This document shows positions 1 to 10,847 of a DNA stretch of 64,000 nucleotides, one piece after another. Numbering within the stretch: position 1 is the first letter of the stretch; the number at the start of each line of letters is the position of its first letter. The notes below the pieces were generated by a model, which was not told where the DNA came from, ran no database searches, and saw nothing but the letters and a program-made list of their open reading frames with translations. The stretch is from the NCBI RefSeq assembly GCF_042186555.1, contig NC_133328.1, positions 617,162,092 to 617,226,091 of the forward strand. Direction: 5' to 3'. The position numbers and the translations under genes are program-made. This DNA comes from Aquarana catesbeiana. Its lineage: Eukaryota > Chordata > Amphibia > Anura > Ranidae.

Positions 1-1379
1 CCCGTTCACTGTTTCATGTCCAATTTCAGCCTGATTTTTTGGCTGAATTCAGACCTGGGCTCCTGTGCAAATTCGCACCGGAACCGCAGTGGAGATGTAT
101 GAACCCACTCCATAGAGACCTGGTCAAAATCTCTTGCTATTGCGAATTCGATGTGGGGAACATGATTCAGTTAGTTGTCCTTGTGGTAGATACATTAAGG
201 ACCATAGTGGTAACAGTCTCTATCAGCTTGTATTTGTTCCCAAGCACCCAACCTTGGCAGCGTTAGCAGCTGGGACCTGAGCTGTGCATTTTTTGTAGGC
301 AGTTTTACCCCCCAAAGCCAAAGAAAACCATAGGCAGCTGCAGCCTAAACACTGCATGCCCGCCACCACCACCACTACTCTTCATAAATACGGGAAACGG
401 ATGAAACTTAAGAATAAGAAGCTAGCAAACTGCTGGTTGAAGGATGAGGCCACCCAAAGGCTTTAAGTCAAAGTTATAGAAAGGGTATGATATGAACTTT
501 TGTACTTACCTAAAATACGGAAACTGGACGATAGATTCGTAGTGCTTCCATGTGGCTATGAGATCGAGCCTAGTCAGATTCGTAGCATAAAATCTCCAGG
601 CAGACTAAAGTAAAACAAAATTAACAAAGTTGAAAATACAATACTTCCTTTAGCTGTAATACATTATACATGTGTACATTTTGTGGGGCGCCTGCAAAGA
701 GGCATTTTGACTTTCTAGGGCACTACCAGGTTAAAGGGTTTAAGCCATGTGCTTAAAGGGTAAGAGCCCTGTACATTTATTCTTTTTGCACCACCCCATC
801 CCCGGGCCCAAGTTACACCACCCTTCCCCTTCACAGATGTGTACTTACCTATATATGACATCTGTAGTTCTGCTGCTTGTTTACATCCAGCACCACAACA
901 CCCAACATCCAGCTACACTGTGGTCGCACCTACGCATTAGTGTCCCATAGACTTCTATTATACTGTCTCAAGTCATCTCCGGCCTTGTGACACAGACCGA
1001 TAGAGGTCTATGGGGCATTAATGTGCAGGCGCAGCCAGGACAGGGAAGACTTGCACCAGTCAATGTAAACAAACTGCAGAACTTTTGAGGGCCACCACCA
1101 CCTGAGTCCCAAAAATTGGACGTGACTCTTTATTTGTAATGCAACACACACTATCATGTATTTTGGAGCACAAAGATGCAGGTACATTGCTTTTGTGCTT
1201 TGGGGTGACATTCAAATTGAATGGCACTGTGACACAGCAATGCATGTAGCATGGAAATGTAAATAGGCTCTCCGTGGTTATAGATTGGTTTGGGCTTTAC
1301 TGCTGGTTCACCATTTTCAGTCACACAATAGTCTCTCCAGTAGTTAACACAAGAGGGCTTTGTTATTCAGTAGGATCTA
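1..1379. other. KCNQ3 intron 7 sequence, no exon seen
   Basis: This stretch lies downstream (in the minus-strand sense) of KCNQ3 exon 7. I looked for the next expected exon, the rest of calmodulin-binding helix A, on the minus strand and did not find it. The open frames here are short and match no family I recognise. I see no complete repeat, only ordinary AT-rich intronic DNA. Confidence 0.6.
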
Positions 1380-2011
1380 CCGTATATACTCAAGTATAAG
1401 CAGAGTTTTTCAGCACATTTTTTTGTGCTGAAAATGCCCCCCTCGGCTTATACCGAGTCAAGCACTTTTCTGCAGCAGAGAATGACATTTTCCGAACCGA
1501 CTTTGGGGCCCCGTATCTCGGGGCCACTTGGTGCTAGGAACCACAAATTTGGTATGCAAACCCAGTGGAACTAGCACTATAACATATCCAAGGTGCTAGG
1601 AACCCCAGCTTTGGATATGTTGTAGTGCTAGTTCCACTGGGTGTGCACACCAAATGTGGGGTTCCTAGCATCAAGTGCTCCTGAGATACGGGGCCCCAAA
1701 GTCAGTCAACTGTGTCCATCTGCAGCAATGTCATTTTGGGACCCTTTGGGTCCAGAGACCCCAAATTTTGGCTGCAGCTAGGGGGCATCTAGGAACCCTT
1801 AACTACAGAGTTTGAAGTTCAGGGGATCTATGGCTGCAAATGGGCACAGTGAGGCTACAAATGGGCATTGTTGACCCTCTTTTCCATTTACAGTAGCTGC
1901 GCATTTCCCACCCTAGGCTTATACTCGAGTCAATACGTTTTCCCAGTTTTTTGTGGTAAAATTAGGTTCCTCTGCTTATTTTTGGGTTGGCTTATACTCG
2001 AGTATATACGG
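1380..2011. mobile_element. Non-autonomous inverted-repeat DNA element (MITE) with a large internal foldback
   Basis: The left end reads CCGTATATACTCAAGTATAAG and the right end is its reverse complement with few changes (CTTATACTCGAGTATATACGG), each flanked by TA. Inside, about 1500-1590 and 1605-1700 form a second inverted repeat, both carrying the GTATCTCGGGGCC/GGCCCC block and the GTGCTAGGAACC block. There is no coding capacity. The TA flanks could be a 2-bp target duplication, but the family is not certain. Confidence 0.7.
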
Positions 2012-2041
2012 TAGCTTGCACCATTAAACAAAAAAACAAAA

Positions 2042-2044
<3 letters not shown>

Positions 2045-2116
<72 letters not shown>
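2045..2116. repeat. (AT)n microsatellite
   Basis: About 36 uninterrupted AT units. On the KCNQ3 sense strand this run begins seven bases after the exon 7 splice junction, so it occupies the start of intron 7. Confidence 0.97.
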
Positions 2117-2119
<3 letters not shown>

Positions 2120-2123
2120 TGAC

Positions 2124-2219
2124 CTGGATGAGCTCAGCTGCTGGTTTCCTTCGCTTTTCAAAATGTTTTTGTCGATGTTGTTCTTGTACCTTAAGAGCCA
2201 AACCGGAGCCCAAAATACC
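2124..2219 (-). CDS. KCNQ3: KCNQ3 exon 7: end of S6 and start of calmodulin-binding helix A
   Basis: This 96-nt, phase-0 exon encodes 32 residues. It starts GILGSGLALK, the cytoplasmic end of S6, continues VQEQHRQKHFEKRR, and ends ELIQ, the start of the IQ-type motif through which calmodulin binds Kv7 channels. The 'GSGLALK...KPAAELIQ' wording is the KCNQ3 form as I know the family; other paralogues have GSGFALK. The acceptor is a pyrimidine-rich tract ending TTTTAG. The donor is CAG|GTCAGA, weaker than the GTAAGT consensus, and is followed at once by a long AT microsatellite. Kv7.3 pairs with Kv7.2 or Kv7.5 to form the neuronal M-channel. Later exons (helix B, tetramerisation coiled coil) lie outside the left edge. 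Confidence 0.97.
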
Positions 2220-3213
2220 CTAAAAGCAAAGCAAAAAAAAAAGAGTTATTCTTGATCCTAAAATACACTGACCCTGACTGCCTCAGAGGATGACCTTTGA
2301 ACCTAGCTCTAACCCTGACACTGACCTAGATCAAACCCTGATCCTAATTATTTTATATCTTTTTTTTCCCCACACACTTTTTTTTTTTACCATTTTCTCC
2401 TCTAGCAAGGAGAAAAAGATACAATGCATCTTTTTCTCCATTGAAAAGTAGAAAACAACATAGGAGTGGGCTGTACAGTGACTGATCACTGTGATGGCCA
2501 ACCAGAGGCTATCACGGCAATCAGGTGGCTGGGAACCAGGACTCCCAGTTCCAGAACAGGACCCATAGTTGTCACTGGCAGCTTGATCTCTGTACTGGGA
2601 GTGCACTGTGCAGCATACGCTCAGCACAAGACAGCAACGTATATATGTAGCCCCACGGATAAAAAACGACTTCCATAAGGACATACGCTCAGAGGGAAGG
2701 GTTTAAGATTTTACTAAAATATGACTACGGCTAGCAATAGTTACTAAAGAGAGTGCAAGTAAGACCAAACTAGAGTAAAAAAGAACTAAATAATAAATGC
2801 AAAATATAGATTAGGTTAAAAAATAACAATTTGGTTAAAACAAACATATGCCAACAATCTCAGCCTTGAAGAAGTTTCAACACATTGCAGTTTTCTTCTG
2901 AAATACCCCATCTTATATTGTGAGTATCTGTCTGATGCGCTGACTCTTTGAGAAATTTTATAAAAACACCATATTTGGAAATGATATCTTTGTGTTGTCT
3001 GTTAGTGGGAAGCCCCCCTTTGTAGCATCCCCTGTGCTCCTCAGGCTTCAGTGGAGGCTGTTTGGCTGGGATGCTTGCCCACTCCAATTCTTCATTTAGA
3101 TTTTGTAAGTTGATGTTTTTGTACATTATATTGTAATGCATATAGTATGCATATTTTTGATTATATTTTTTTGTTTATATATTTTAATATGTATTTATCT
3201 ATGTTGCAGACTA

Positions 3214-3301
3214 CACCACCCATTATCTATCCCCCTGATGAAGATCAATTGAATAGAAACACGTTTTGAGGCAATTGCTATTTGTCACAGTTTGGGTGAT
3301 G
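3214..3301 (+). ncRNA. Hammerhead-ribozyme-like motif, degraded
   Basis: CTGATGA at 3235-3241 is followed by a weak hairpin segment and GAAA at 3256-3259, then CACGTT with a predicted cut after 3265. Distal stem I pairing is visible: CACCACCCA (3214-3222) against TGGGTGATG (3293-3301), with one mismatch. Stem II is poor, with only two or three plausible pairs, so activity is doubtful. It is probably a relic of a Penelope-like retroelement terminal repeat. Confidence 0.4.
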
Positions 3302-3723
3302 TCTGTATATGGTACCAAACTATATTGGTCATTTTACATTCATATGTGTTTTTAAATATGCTATTCTTAATAACATTTTGTGATTTTATATACTTATTTT
3401 TGGGTGCCTAAAAAAATCCCATCCTCCTATTATGTACTATTTTCTACAATAAGGTATGTGACACCCTAGTTACCATCACTAACCTGGATCTATAATTTGG
3501 AGGAGTGCCTCAATCTAAATAATCTAGAGATAGGGGTGGGTACCATCGTCCACAATGGTTTAGTATTAAAGAGAGATAACTGGGGCTGCCCCAAACATGC
3601 CTCCCGGCAAAAATGGAAGGGTACCCAAGGATTAGGCAAAAAGTATGATAAAATATAACAATTTAATAATAGAAAAACATGATTAAAATAGGGAAAGTAG
3701 ACAATTTACAGAAGGGGCTATGT

Positions 3724-3781
3724 ACCGAAATGTAGATCTTGAACAGAGTCAAGAGGACTTTGTCAAGATCTACATTTCGGT
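3724..3781. repeat. Short inverted repeat (19-bp arms)
   Basis: ACCGAAATGTAGATCTTGA at 3724-3742 is the reverse complement of TCAAGATCTACATTTCGGT at 3763-3781, with a 20-base loop. It is probably a MITE or retroelement remnant. Confidence 0.85.
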
Positions 3782-3842
3782 GCCCCTTGTGATCCTTGGG
3801 GCTCATCGACCCTTTGAAAAATATAATAATAAAATATATATT

Positions 3843-3985
3843 TGAGCAATATTATTACAGCAATAACATCATCCAAAAATGTTGACGCGTTTCATCCTTA
3901 GGCCTTCATCAAAAGCTTTTGATGAAGGTCTAAGGCCGAAACGCATCAGCATTTTTGGAATGATGTTATTGCTGTAATGCTCAAA
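3843..3985. repeat. Near-perfect palindrome whose arms are inverted hammerhead-like relics
   Basis: The arms (about 3843-3912 and 3917-3985) meet at AAAGCTTT. Each arm, read outward from the centre, has TGATGAAGG, a short GGCC/GGTC-type hairpin, GAAACGC and then a TC. This resembles CTGATGA-stem II-GAAAC-GCGTC, but the essential first C of CTGATGA is T in both arms, so neither should cleave as it stands. Confidence 0.6.
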
Positions 3986-4177
3986 TAAATATTTTCTATG
4001 GAGAAGCTGTCGAGTTGCCGGCCTGTACTTTCTATGGATCTATTATATATTGGTTAACAAATTTAACTGAAGAACAAAATATGTATGCTTAAACAAAATA
4101 TTACAATCTCTGAACTAGAATGACTGCTAAAGAGACAAATTATCCCTCTGTAGTAATGCTTCATTTCTAAACATTTA

Positions 4178-4306
<129 letters not shown>

Positions 4307-4820
4307 CTACAAAACATAGAATATTACCAAATTTTCTAAATACAATAACTACCATACTACGATACATGTGCTGTCATAAGGGACCTTCTAGAAACATTGG
4401 GCCAGCTGGCAGAGAGATCAAGCCAGCCATAAGGCTTATGCTCATGCACACAAACATGCACGTGTTTTCCAGGCATGGGAGCCTAAGAGTACAAGAATGT
4501 GCACAGAAACACACACATAACAGTGTACATGTGGATGCATGGGCACATCCACCACCGGTACCGGTGCTTAGTGGCCTATTTAAACCTGGGCCCTACATGG
4601 GGTTATTTCTGGATGGTCTTTCAGCGTGTATCTCTGTTATCCTTCATCCTTGACTCCATTAGTTACCTGACTTTCGTCTGACCTGTCCCTGGATTACTCT
4701 GTCTATGTCTGCTTCCTACATGTGCTACCAGCAGTGGCGGCTGCCTCCTGTCCTGATTTGCGGGAGGAGAGTGGGTGGAGCCCAACCTTTTTAAAGCCAA
4801 TTAGGCCCTCGGGCTTAAAT

Positions 4821-4988
4821 AGGGTTGCCACCTCATGCCTTTAAACCCGAACACATATGAATTACACAGGTTCTGAGGCTAATTTAATGCAGATAAGGCA
4901 CTAAGTGAGTTTAATTACAACCTTAATCGGCCACAGAACCTGTGTAAATAATATGTGTTTGGGTTTAAAGGGGTGAGGTGGCAACCTA
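4821..4988. mobile_element. Inverted-repeat MITE, hAT-type ends
   Basis: The ends AGGGTTGCCACCTCA and TGAGGTGGCAACCT are inverted repeats. Inner arms (TTTAAACCCGAACACATA against TATGTGTTTGGGTTTAAA; ACACAGGTTCTG against CAGAACCTGTGT) extend the fold to about 60 bp per arm. There is no coding capacity. A clear 8-bp target duplication was not found. Confidence 0.7.
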
Positions 4989-5693
4989 AGGCTCTAATCA
5001 TGTGCTTCCAAAAAAAAAAAAAAACCTCATAGAAACCGATGAGTCTGGTGCCCTGCATGAAAATTAGGGGGTGGCGCCCCTGCGCCCCTTATTGACCGGC
5101 AACCGCTGGTTGTCAGCTTAGACTCTTGATCAATAGTCTTCATCATTGTCCACATGTTGCAAACCTCTGCTCATCTCTGACCTTGATCCTGCTCGTGATT
5201 TGGTACCTTCCTGCGTGTCTCTTACCGAAATTGGTTTGTGACCCTATTCTGCTCTCTAATGGTCTGGGTGAAGTGTCCTCATCTCTGCAGTTCTGCTTAC
5301 CTGATACCAGTGCTCTCAAGTTCAAGCCAGCGGTTCCAGCTTTCTGGCACCTGCACTCTTCCATTGCCCTAGCAGACCCAGCTCATCTTCCAGGGGTGCT
5401 TGGACAGGAATTGTGCAAGAGCCCAGCCTCATCAATTTTCGAATTCCTCATACAAGTACATGACAGACCATTTGTTAGCGTGACATGTCCTAAATTGATA
5501 GACTTCACAGCTAGCCAGTACATCAGTTCAGTGTTCAGTACACTCACTCATCCTTGTCTATGCTACCTAGCAGCTGTCCAAGTTTTGGCACGTATAAGGG
5601 GGAATGACTATGAACAGCCCAAATCTATTATATGCCTGGCCTAAAAGTGAATGCCAGCCAACAACTACATACATAGGTGAACTGTGTACTGTA

Positions 5694-5866
5694 TATAGGT
5701 GTGTGCACAGTAGTAGCGGCCTGTCCATATGGAGCGCAGCTCCCCTAATCCATGTGCCCGGCCCCTAATCTGCATGCAGGGTGCTGGACACATTGTACCG
5801 GACCCTACTGACATGTGTAGCTTTGGAGTGCACACCCTAATCCTAATGCAATAATCTGTACACACC
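5694..5866. mobile_element. Short inverted-terminal-repeat element
   Basis: It starts ATAGGTGTGTGCACAG and ends CTGTACACACCTAT. Internal wording (GTGCACACCCTAAT) is shared with a longer copy at 62847-63290, so this is a dispersed family. It is non-coding. Confidence 0.6.
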
Positions 5867-6764
5867 TATGACTACATATATGTTAACTGTTGTGCCTAGC
5901 ACAAAAAAATGAAGTCCTGTTTAGTCTTGAGACTCTGGCACCCTGCTGGCTTATGTTGGTAGATTGGTGGCCTACATTTTCTTTACTGCGGTTAAGAACT
6001 ACAGTAGGTCACAGACCCACCCCTGATCTTTAAAAGATTAAACCAAACTTTAACTCCTGTCAGCAGTGTTAGACTGACACCATGTCACAATGTAACAGAG
6101 CCCAGCACTGCTGATCCTCCCAGTCCTTCTTTACAAGGAACTGCAGGAAGCTAAATTAAATACATATTCAGGTACCTGAACTGGCTAGGGCAACAATGAT
6201 TGGGTCAAAACATTTGAGAAAGTAATTATACTGCCTCAGTCAAAATTTTTGTTTGTGCTGCTGTGGTCTCTACATGGTGGTTATTCGGGCCTGTGTTACT
6301 TTGTTGACCCTCCATACTTTTTTGGAGTGCCACATTGGCCAGGCTTTGTTCTATATTGGCCTGCTGCTGTGCTGCATTAGCCTAGCAATTGCCTCAACAT
6401 TTACTCCATGTTTAAGTCAAAATGGTATTAGTTCTTTAAATGTTTTCTTCCAATATCTGCCCGTATGCTCCACTAGTTGTGATGTTTGAGGTCATTAATA
6501 TGATTTTGGGACTATGCAGTCCATTTTATTTTTTTTAAACTCACAAGGCTTATCAGTAGCAAAACAAAAGTCCAGATCCACAAACCAGAACTCAAATGCT
6601 TACTTTTAGATCAATGTAGTCCCAGCAGCAGAACAATGTAGTCTTAGAAAGAGAAATATACTTTCTCATCACTTTCTCTCTTACCTCTCTACCTTCTACT
6701 TTTTACAAAAAGCCTTCTAGATCATTCAGGGAAGATTTATCGCCTCAAACTATTTTACAGTTGC

Positions 6765-7078
6765 TCCACAGAGTTTGTGGTGTACTGTGTGTCCTCCTGC
6801 CCCTGTGGCCTCCTATACGTGAGCCCCACTGTCCGCACAGTGCGGGCCCATTTTGGGGACCACAGGAGGCTGATTGAGAAGGGGTCTGTGGACCACAGTG
6901 TCCCCAGCCATTTCCTTTCTCATCACAGTCAGTCCACCAAGGGGCTGCGGCGGGTTTGGGTAATTGAAACCATTCCCCCCTGCGACTCTCTATCTGAGTG
7001 ATTTCAGAAATTGTGTCACAAAGAGACCTTTTGGATTTTCACCCTCAATTCTTTGGCACCTAGAGGGTTAAATGAGAA
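6765..7078 (+). pseudogene. Penelope-like retroelement, GIY-YIG endonuclease fragment
   Basis: The frame reads VVYCVSSCPCGLLYV, then a block with HFGDHRRLIEKG, and after an in-frame TGA at 6999-7001 continues KETFWIFTLNSLAPRGLNE. This order (C-P-C-G-L-x-Y-[V/I], R-x-H-x-G-x-H, then ESFWI-x-x-L-x-x-x-x-P-x-GLN) is that of the C-terminal GIY-YIG nuclease of Penelope-like retroelements as I know the family; the second tyrosine pair is degraded (LLYVSPT). The upstream reverse transcriptase is missing, so this is a 5'-truncated dead copy. The hammerhead motif about 1 kb downstream (8007-8090) could belong to the same insertion, which would fit this class. Confidence 0.8.
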
Positions 7079-7299
7079 ATCAATACCATCTTGTGAAGTC
7101 CCTTATGTTTTTTTGTCACTTTCCCATTTGGGTATTTACCTTCAGAGTAATGTGCTACATGTACGTTAATTATGCAATTATTTGTTACATTTTACCAAAG
7201 CAGCTTTTATTTATTATTGCTATTGTATTTGCACTTTTTTATATATTCATATGGGTACGTATGTGTTTACTCACACACCGATATAGTCATATGATAATT

Positions 7300-7740
7300 A
7301 AAGGAGTTGTAAAGGCAAAAGGTTTTTTATCTTAATGCATTCTATGCATTAAGATAAAAAAAAAACCTTCTGTGTGTAGCAGCCTCCCCAGCACCCCCAA
7401 CACTTACCCTGTGCCCCTTCTCTCTCCAGCGATGTCCACGATTCCCTTGGCCATCCGGGACTCTCCTCCTGATTGCCTGGGGCACAGCCACAGTGTCATT
7501 GGCTCCCACAGCTGTCAATTAAAGTCAGTTAGCCAATCAGGTCAGAAAGGGGGTGGGGCCAAATGGCAGATGCATATCTGAATGGACACACAGGGCTGCA
7601 GCTCGGCTTGGGTGCCCCCATAGCAAGCTGCTGGCTGTGGGGGCACTTGTCAGGAGGGAAGGGCCAGGAGCACAGAAGAGGGACCCCAGAAGAGAAGGAT
7701 CTGGGCTGCTCTGTGCAAAACCAATGTTGTCTTTAGTTAT
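7300..7740. repeat. Interspersed repeat with terminal hairpin, unclassified
   Basis: It begins with AAAGGTTTTTTATCTTAATG facing its inverted copy around ATGCATTCTATGCAT (7318-7368), followed by GC-richer sequence. It interrupts the sequence between the Penelope-like nuclease fragment and the hammerhead motif, so it is likely a later insertion. Confidence 0.5.
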
Positions 7741-8006
7741 ATTTTTTAGTTACGAGACATGGGTGGATTGGGGGACTATAGAAGTCCACCTGTTTCTTGT
7801 TTCTTTTTACATATATCATTTTAATCAATCTTACATTATTGCCTTTTCGATCCCCCCCCCAACACACACATGCGCTCTGTCCGAATCGCTATGCGATCCT
7901 CAGCTCTATGGAGTTCTTCTGTTGAGCGTTCTGCTAGATAGTCTTTCTCTGCCCATTCCCTCCCTGGTTAGCCCCATCGCTGTCTGTGTGAGAGTATATA
8001 TTCTCC

Positions 8007-8090
8007 CACTCAAGGAGGGGCGGGTTAGCCTGAAGAAGGAGGCTGAGCCTTGGAAACACGTTGCGGGCCACCCCCTCCACACCTTGAGTG
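8007..8090 (+). ncRNA. Type I hammerhead ribozyme candidate (Penelope-like retroelement)
   Basis: Core CTGAAGA at 8030-8036 fits CUGANGA. An AGG...CCT hairpin follows as stem II, then GAAA at 8053-8056 and CACGTT, with cleavage predicted after 8062 and a two-base-pair stem III. Stem I is unusually well supported: CACTCAAGG (8007-8015) pairs perfectly with CCTTGAGTG (8082-8090), AGGGG pairs with CCCCT further in, and the innermost GC pairs across the core. Stem II is offset by one or two bases from the canonical spacing, which argues for caution. Penelope-like elements of amphibians are known to carry minimal hammerheads, and a Penelope-like nuclease fragment lies just upstream on the same strand. 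Confidence 0.65.
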
Positions 8091-8545
8091 TCTTATGTTT
8101 GCTGCAGCTCCTAGGAGGTGCGTGAGAGCCGGTGAAGCCGCCGGGCTTCTGCTCTCCTATGTGGCGGGTCCCAGCTAGAGTGGGCGGTGGTTCCTTCATC
8201 GATTGTGTCCACCTTCGTTTTCTGGCGGTGGGAGTCTTTTGGAGTTTGCTGAGGCTGTCAGCCTCAGCTGTCTTCACCAGCGAATGTGGACACTCACAGA
8301 AGCCCTCCAGTCCACCCTGTCTTCCAACCTGGATCATCACACACGATAGCACCTCTACATGCAGTTTGCACGTTTCTTAGATGTAAATGGATATTTGAAT
8401 AAAGTATTGTTGGTTTTACTTACACTGACCTAGTGCCCTGTTTTTCTCCTTTTTTTTATTTCAGTTTCTGAGGAAATCCCAAACCTCAACAAGGAGCTGC
8501 CAGCAGTGTTAATTTTGGCAGCAAATTTCGATTTAGTTTTAGTCT

Positions 8546-8974
8546 TATGCCGCATACATATGAGCGGAATGTCCCTCAGAAAAAGTCAGATGGGAGCTTT
8601 TCATCGTATATTCCGACCATGTGTATGCCCCATCGGACTTTTTCTGTCGAAAATTCAGACGGACTTAGATAGAGAACATGTTCTAAATTTTTTTGACAGA
8701 ATTAATTCCTATCGGGAAAACCGCTCATCTTTATGCTGTTCCAACGCACCAAAAACGACGCATGCTCTGAAGCAAGTACAAGACAGAAGCTATTGGCTAC
8801 TGGCTATTGAACTTCCTCTTTCTAGTCCCGTCGTACGTGTTGTACGTCACCGCGTTCTGGACGGTCGGACTTTGGTGTGACCGTGTGTATGCAAGACACG
8901 TCGAGCGGAATTCCGTCGGAATAACCTTCAGAGTTTATTCCGACAGCAAAACCGGTCGTGTATACAGGGCATTA
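8546..8974. mobile_element. Ranid-type MITE, diverged copy nested in the hAT-like element
   Basis: The ends (TTATGCCGCATACATATGAGCGG and ...CGTGTATACAGGGCATTA) are diverged versions of the TAATGCCGCGTACACACG family seen at 10442 and 11115. The internal 'agctattggctactggctat' block is shared with those copies. The TTA/TAA termini suggest a PIF/Harbinger-like 3-bp target. Confidence 0.8.
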
Positions 8975-9376
8975 GTCTTAGGATTAAAATGGCATTTTAG
9001 ATTTAGTCCCATTTTAGTCTTCTGCAATTGTTTTAGTTTTAGTCGTATTTAGTCAACTAAATCTCCAGTAGATTTTAGTCGACTAAAATGTCCTACGTTT
9101 GACATTTTAGTCGACTAAAATCTCCAGTATATTTTCGTTGACTAAAACTCATTTTAGTCGTCTAAAATCTAATAGGTGTAATGAAATTCTAATGCATTAG
9201 TTAACATTTCTCTACAATTTCCAAACTCATTATATACTGCTGGAGTGAAAAATCTCATATGTTATTATGTATGGCATTGAGATATGAACATGCACTACAG
9301 ACCAGTGTTAATTTTGAAGTCAAATTTCAATTTAGTTTTAGTCTTAGTCTTTTGACTAAAATGGCATTTTAGTTTT

Positions 9377-9993
9377 AGACCCCTTTCACATTGTGCCACC
9401 ACCAGCGTCAGCGGTAAAGCGGCGCTATTTTTAGCGGCGCTTTACTGTCGTTTTAGCAGCACTATTGCCCGCTAGCAGGGAGGTTTTAACCCCCCGCTAG
9501 TGACCGAAAAGGGGTTAAATCCGCTGGCAAAACGCCGCTCTTGCCGGCGGTATCGCAGCGCTGCCCCATTGATTTCAATGGGGAGCAGCGGTGGAGGAGC
9601 GCTGAGTTCACCGCTCCTTCACGGCTCCAAAGAAGCTGCTGGCAGGACTTTTTCTGACGCCCTGCCAGCGCACCACTCCAGTGTGAAAGCCCTTGGGCTT
9701 TCACACTGGAGTGAATGGAGCAGCTGTTTTAGAGCGGTATGCAGGCGCTATTTTTAACGCTATAGTGCAGTGGTTCTCAACTCCAGTCCTCAGGACCCAC
9801 TAACAGGCCAGGTTTGCAGGATAACTGAAATACATCACAGGTGATATAATTTGCTGCTCAGTGATTGCAGTATTCTAGTCTGCATCTCCCCAAGATAATA
9901 CTTAAAATCTGGCCTGTTAGTGGGTCCTGAGGACAGGAGTTGAGAACCACTGCTATAGTGCCTGCAAAACGCTCCAGTGTGAAAGCGGTCTAA
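9377..9993. mobile_element. Inverted-repeat element with CCCTTTCACA ends, nested
   Basis: It starts GACCCCTTTCACATTG and ends CCAGTGTGAAAGCGGTC; the interior is rich in GCGGCGCT/AGCGCC motifs. It sits within the 8504-10140 element and is itself interrupted by the hAT MITE at 9768-9952. Related ends occur near 54530-54815. Confidence 0.65.
9768..9952. mobile_element. hAT MITE (CAGTGGTTCTCAA ends) with exact 8-bp target duplication
   Basis: The ends CAGTGGTTCTCAACTCC and GGAGTTGAGAACCACTG are inverted repeats. CTATAGTG occurs on both sides (9760-9767 and 9953-9960). It is 185 bp and non-coding. A second copy of the family is at 43335-43517. Confidence 0.92.
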
Positions 9994-10441
9994 GTCCCAT
10001 TTTAGTCTTTTGACTAAAATGCCATTTTAGTTTTAGTCGTATTTTAGTCATCTCAATTGTTTTAGTTTTAGTCGACTAAATGAATACTATTTTAGTCGAC
10101 TAAATAGTTTTAGTCGTTTTAGTCGACGAAATTAACACTGGCTGCCGGCTTGTATGTATCCTGTCCAGTCACCACCTGCTGCCGTTTTTCCCAATGATCT
10201 GAGTCACACTGTGGTTCTTACCTATTCATGGACTAGTTGGACTTGAATCATTGTCTGTTGCTTTTCATTTTCTGTTTTCAATAGCCCGTATTTTTATTTA
10301 TGTTATTGTTATTTCAGTCTATATTATACACAGATACCATCTTATGTCAGTGAGCGCTGACTCACTCACTTTTTAGTTGGTGAATTGTTTGCATATTGTC
10401 TTCTTTATCAGATCGCTCACTTATGAACCCTGTACTGCCTC

Positions 10442-10847
10442 TAATGCCGCGTACACACGGTCGGACTTTACGGCAGACTTTGCCCTGCGGACTTTTCGAC
10501 GTACTTTACGACGGACTTTCTGAATGAATGGACTTGCCTACACACAATCCACCAAAGTCCGTCGAATTCGTACGTGATGACGTACGACCAGACTAAAACA
10601 AGGAAGCTCATAGCCAGTAGCCAATAGCTGCCCTAGCGTGGCTTTTTGTCCGTCGAACTAGCATACAGACAAGCGGACTTTTCGACCGGACTCGAGTTCG
10701 ACAGATAGATTTAAAACATGTTTCAAGTCCGTCCAACTTTTGAGCAAACAAAGTCCGCTGGAGCCCACACACGATCGAATTGTCCGACAAAATCCAGTCC
10801 GCCGGGCAAAGTCTGCCGTAAAGTCCGACCGTGTGTACGCGGCATTA
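10442..10847. mobile_element. Ranid-type MITE, TAATGCCGCGTACACACG family, copy B
   Basis: TAATGCCGCGTACACACGG at the left is matched by its reverse complement ending GTGTGTACGCGGCATTA at the right, with long terminal arms that include GTCGGACTTTACGGCAGAC. It is 406 bp and non-coding. It lies in inverted orientation to copy C at 11115-11500. Confidence 0.92.

Larger units (their letters stand above)
8504..10140. mobile_element. hAT-like non-autonomous element rich in TTTTAGTCGACTAAAA, heavily nested
   Basis: The ends are CAGTGTTAATTTTG and AAATTAACACTG, flanked by near-identical 8-bp duplications GCTGCCAG (8496-8503) and GCTGCCGG (10141-10148). The body is repeated TTTTAGTCGACTAAAA-type sequence. 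A second start-like copy (CAGTGTTAATTTTG) occurs at about 9303, so two copies may be joined. Other elements are inserted inside it and are listed separately. Confidence 0.75.

Noticed and set aside
5126..5644. 172-codon plus-strand frame
   Set aside because: No domain recognised, antisense to KCNQ3 intron 5, low complexity in places; probably chance or repeat-derived.
7553..8352. Overlapping plus (190-codon) and minus (148-codon) frames
   Set aside because: They span an interspersed repeat and the hammerhead region with no domain; treated as chance frames.
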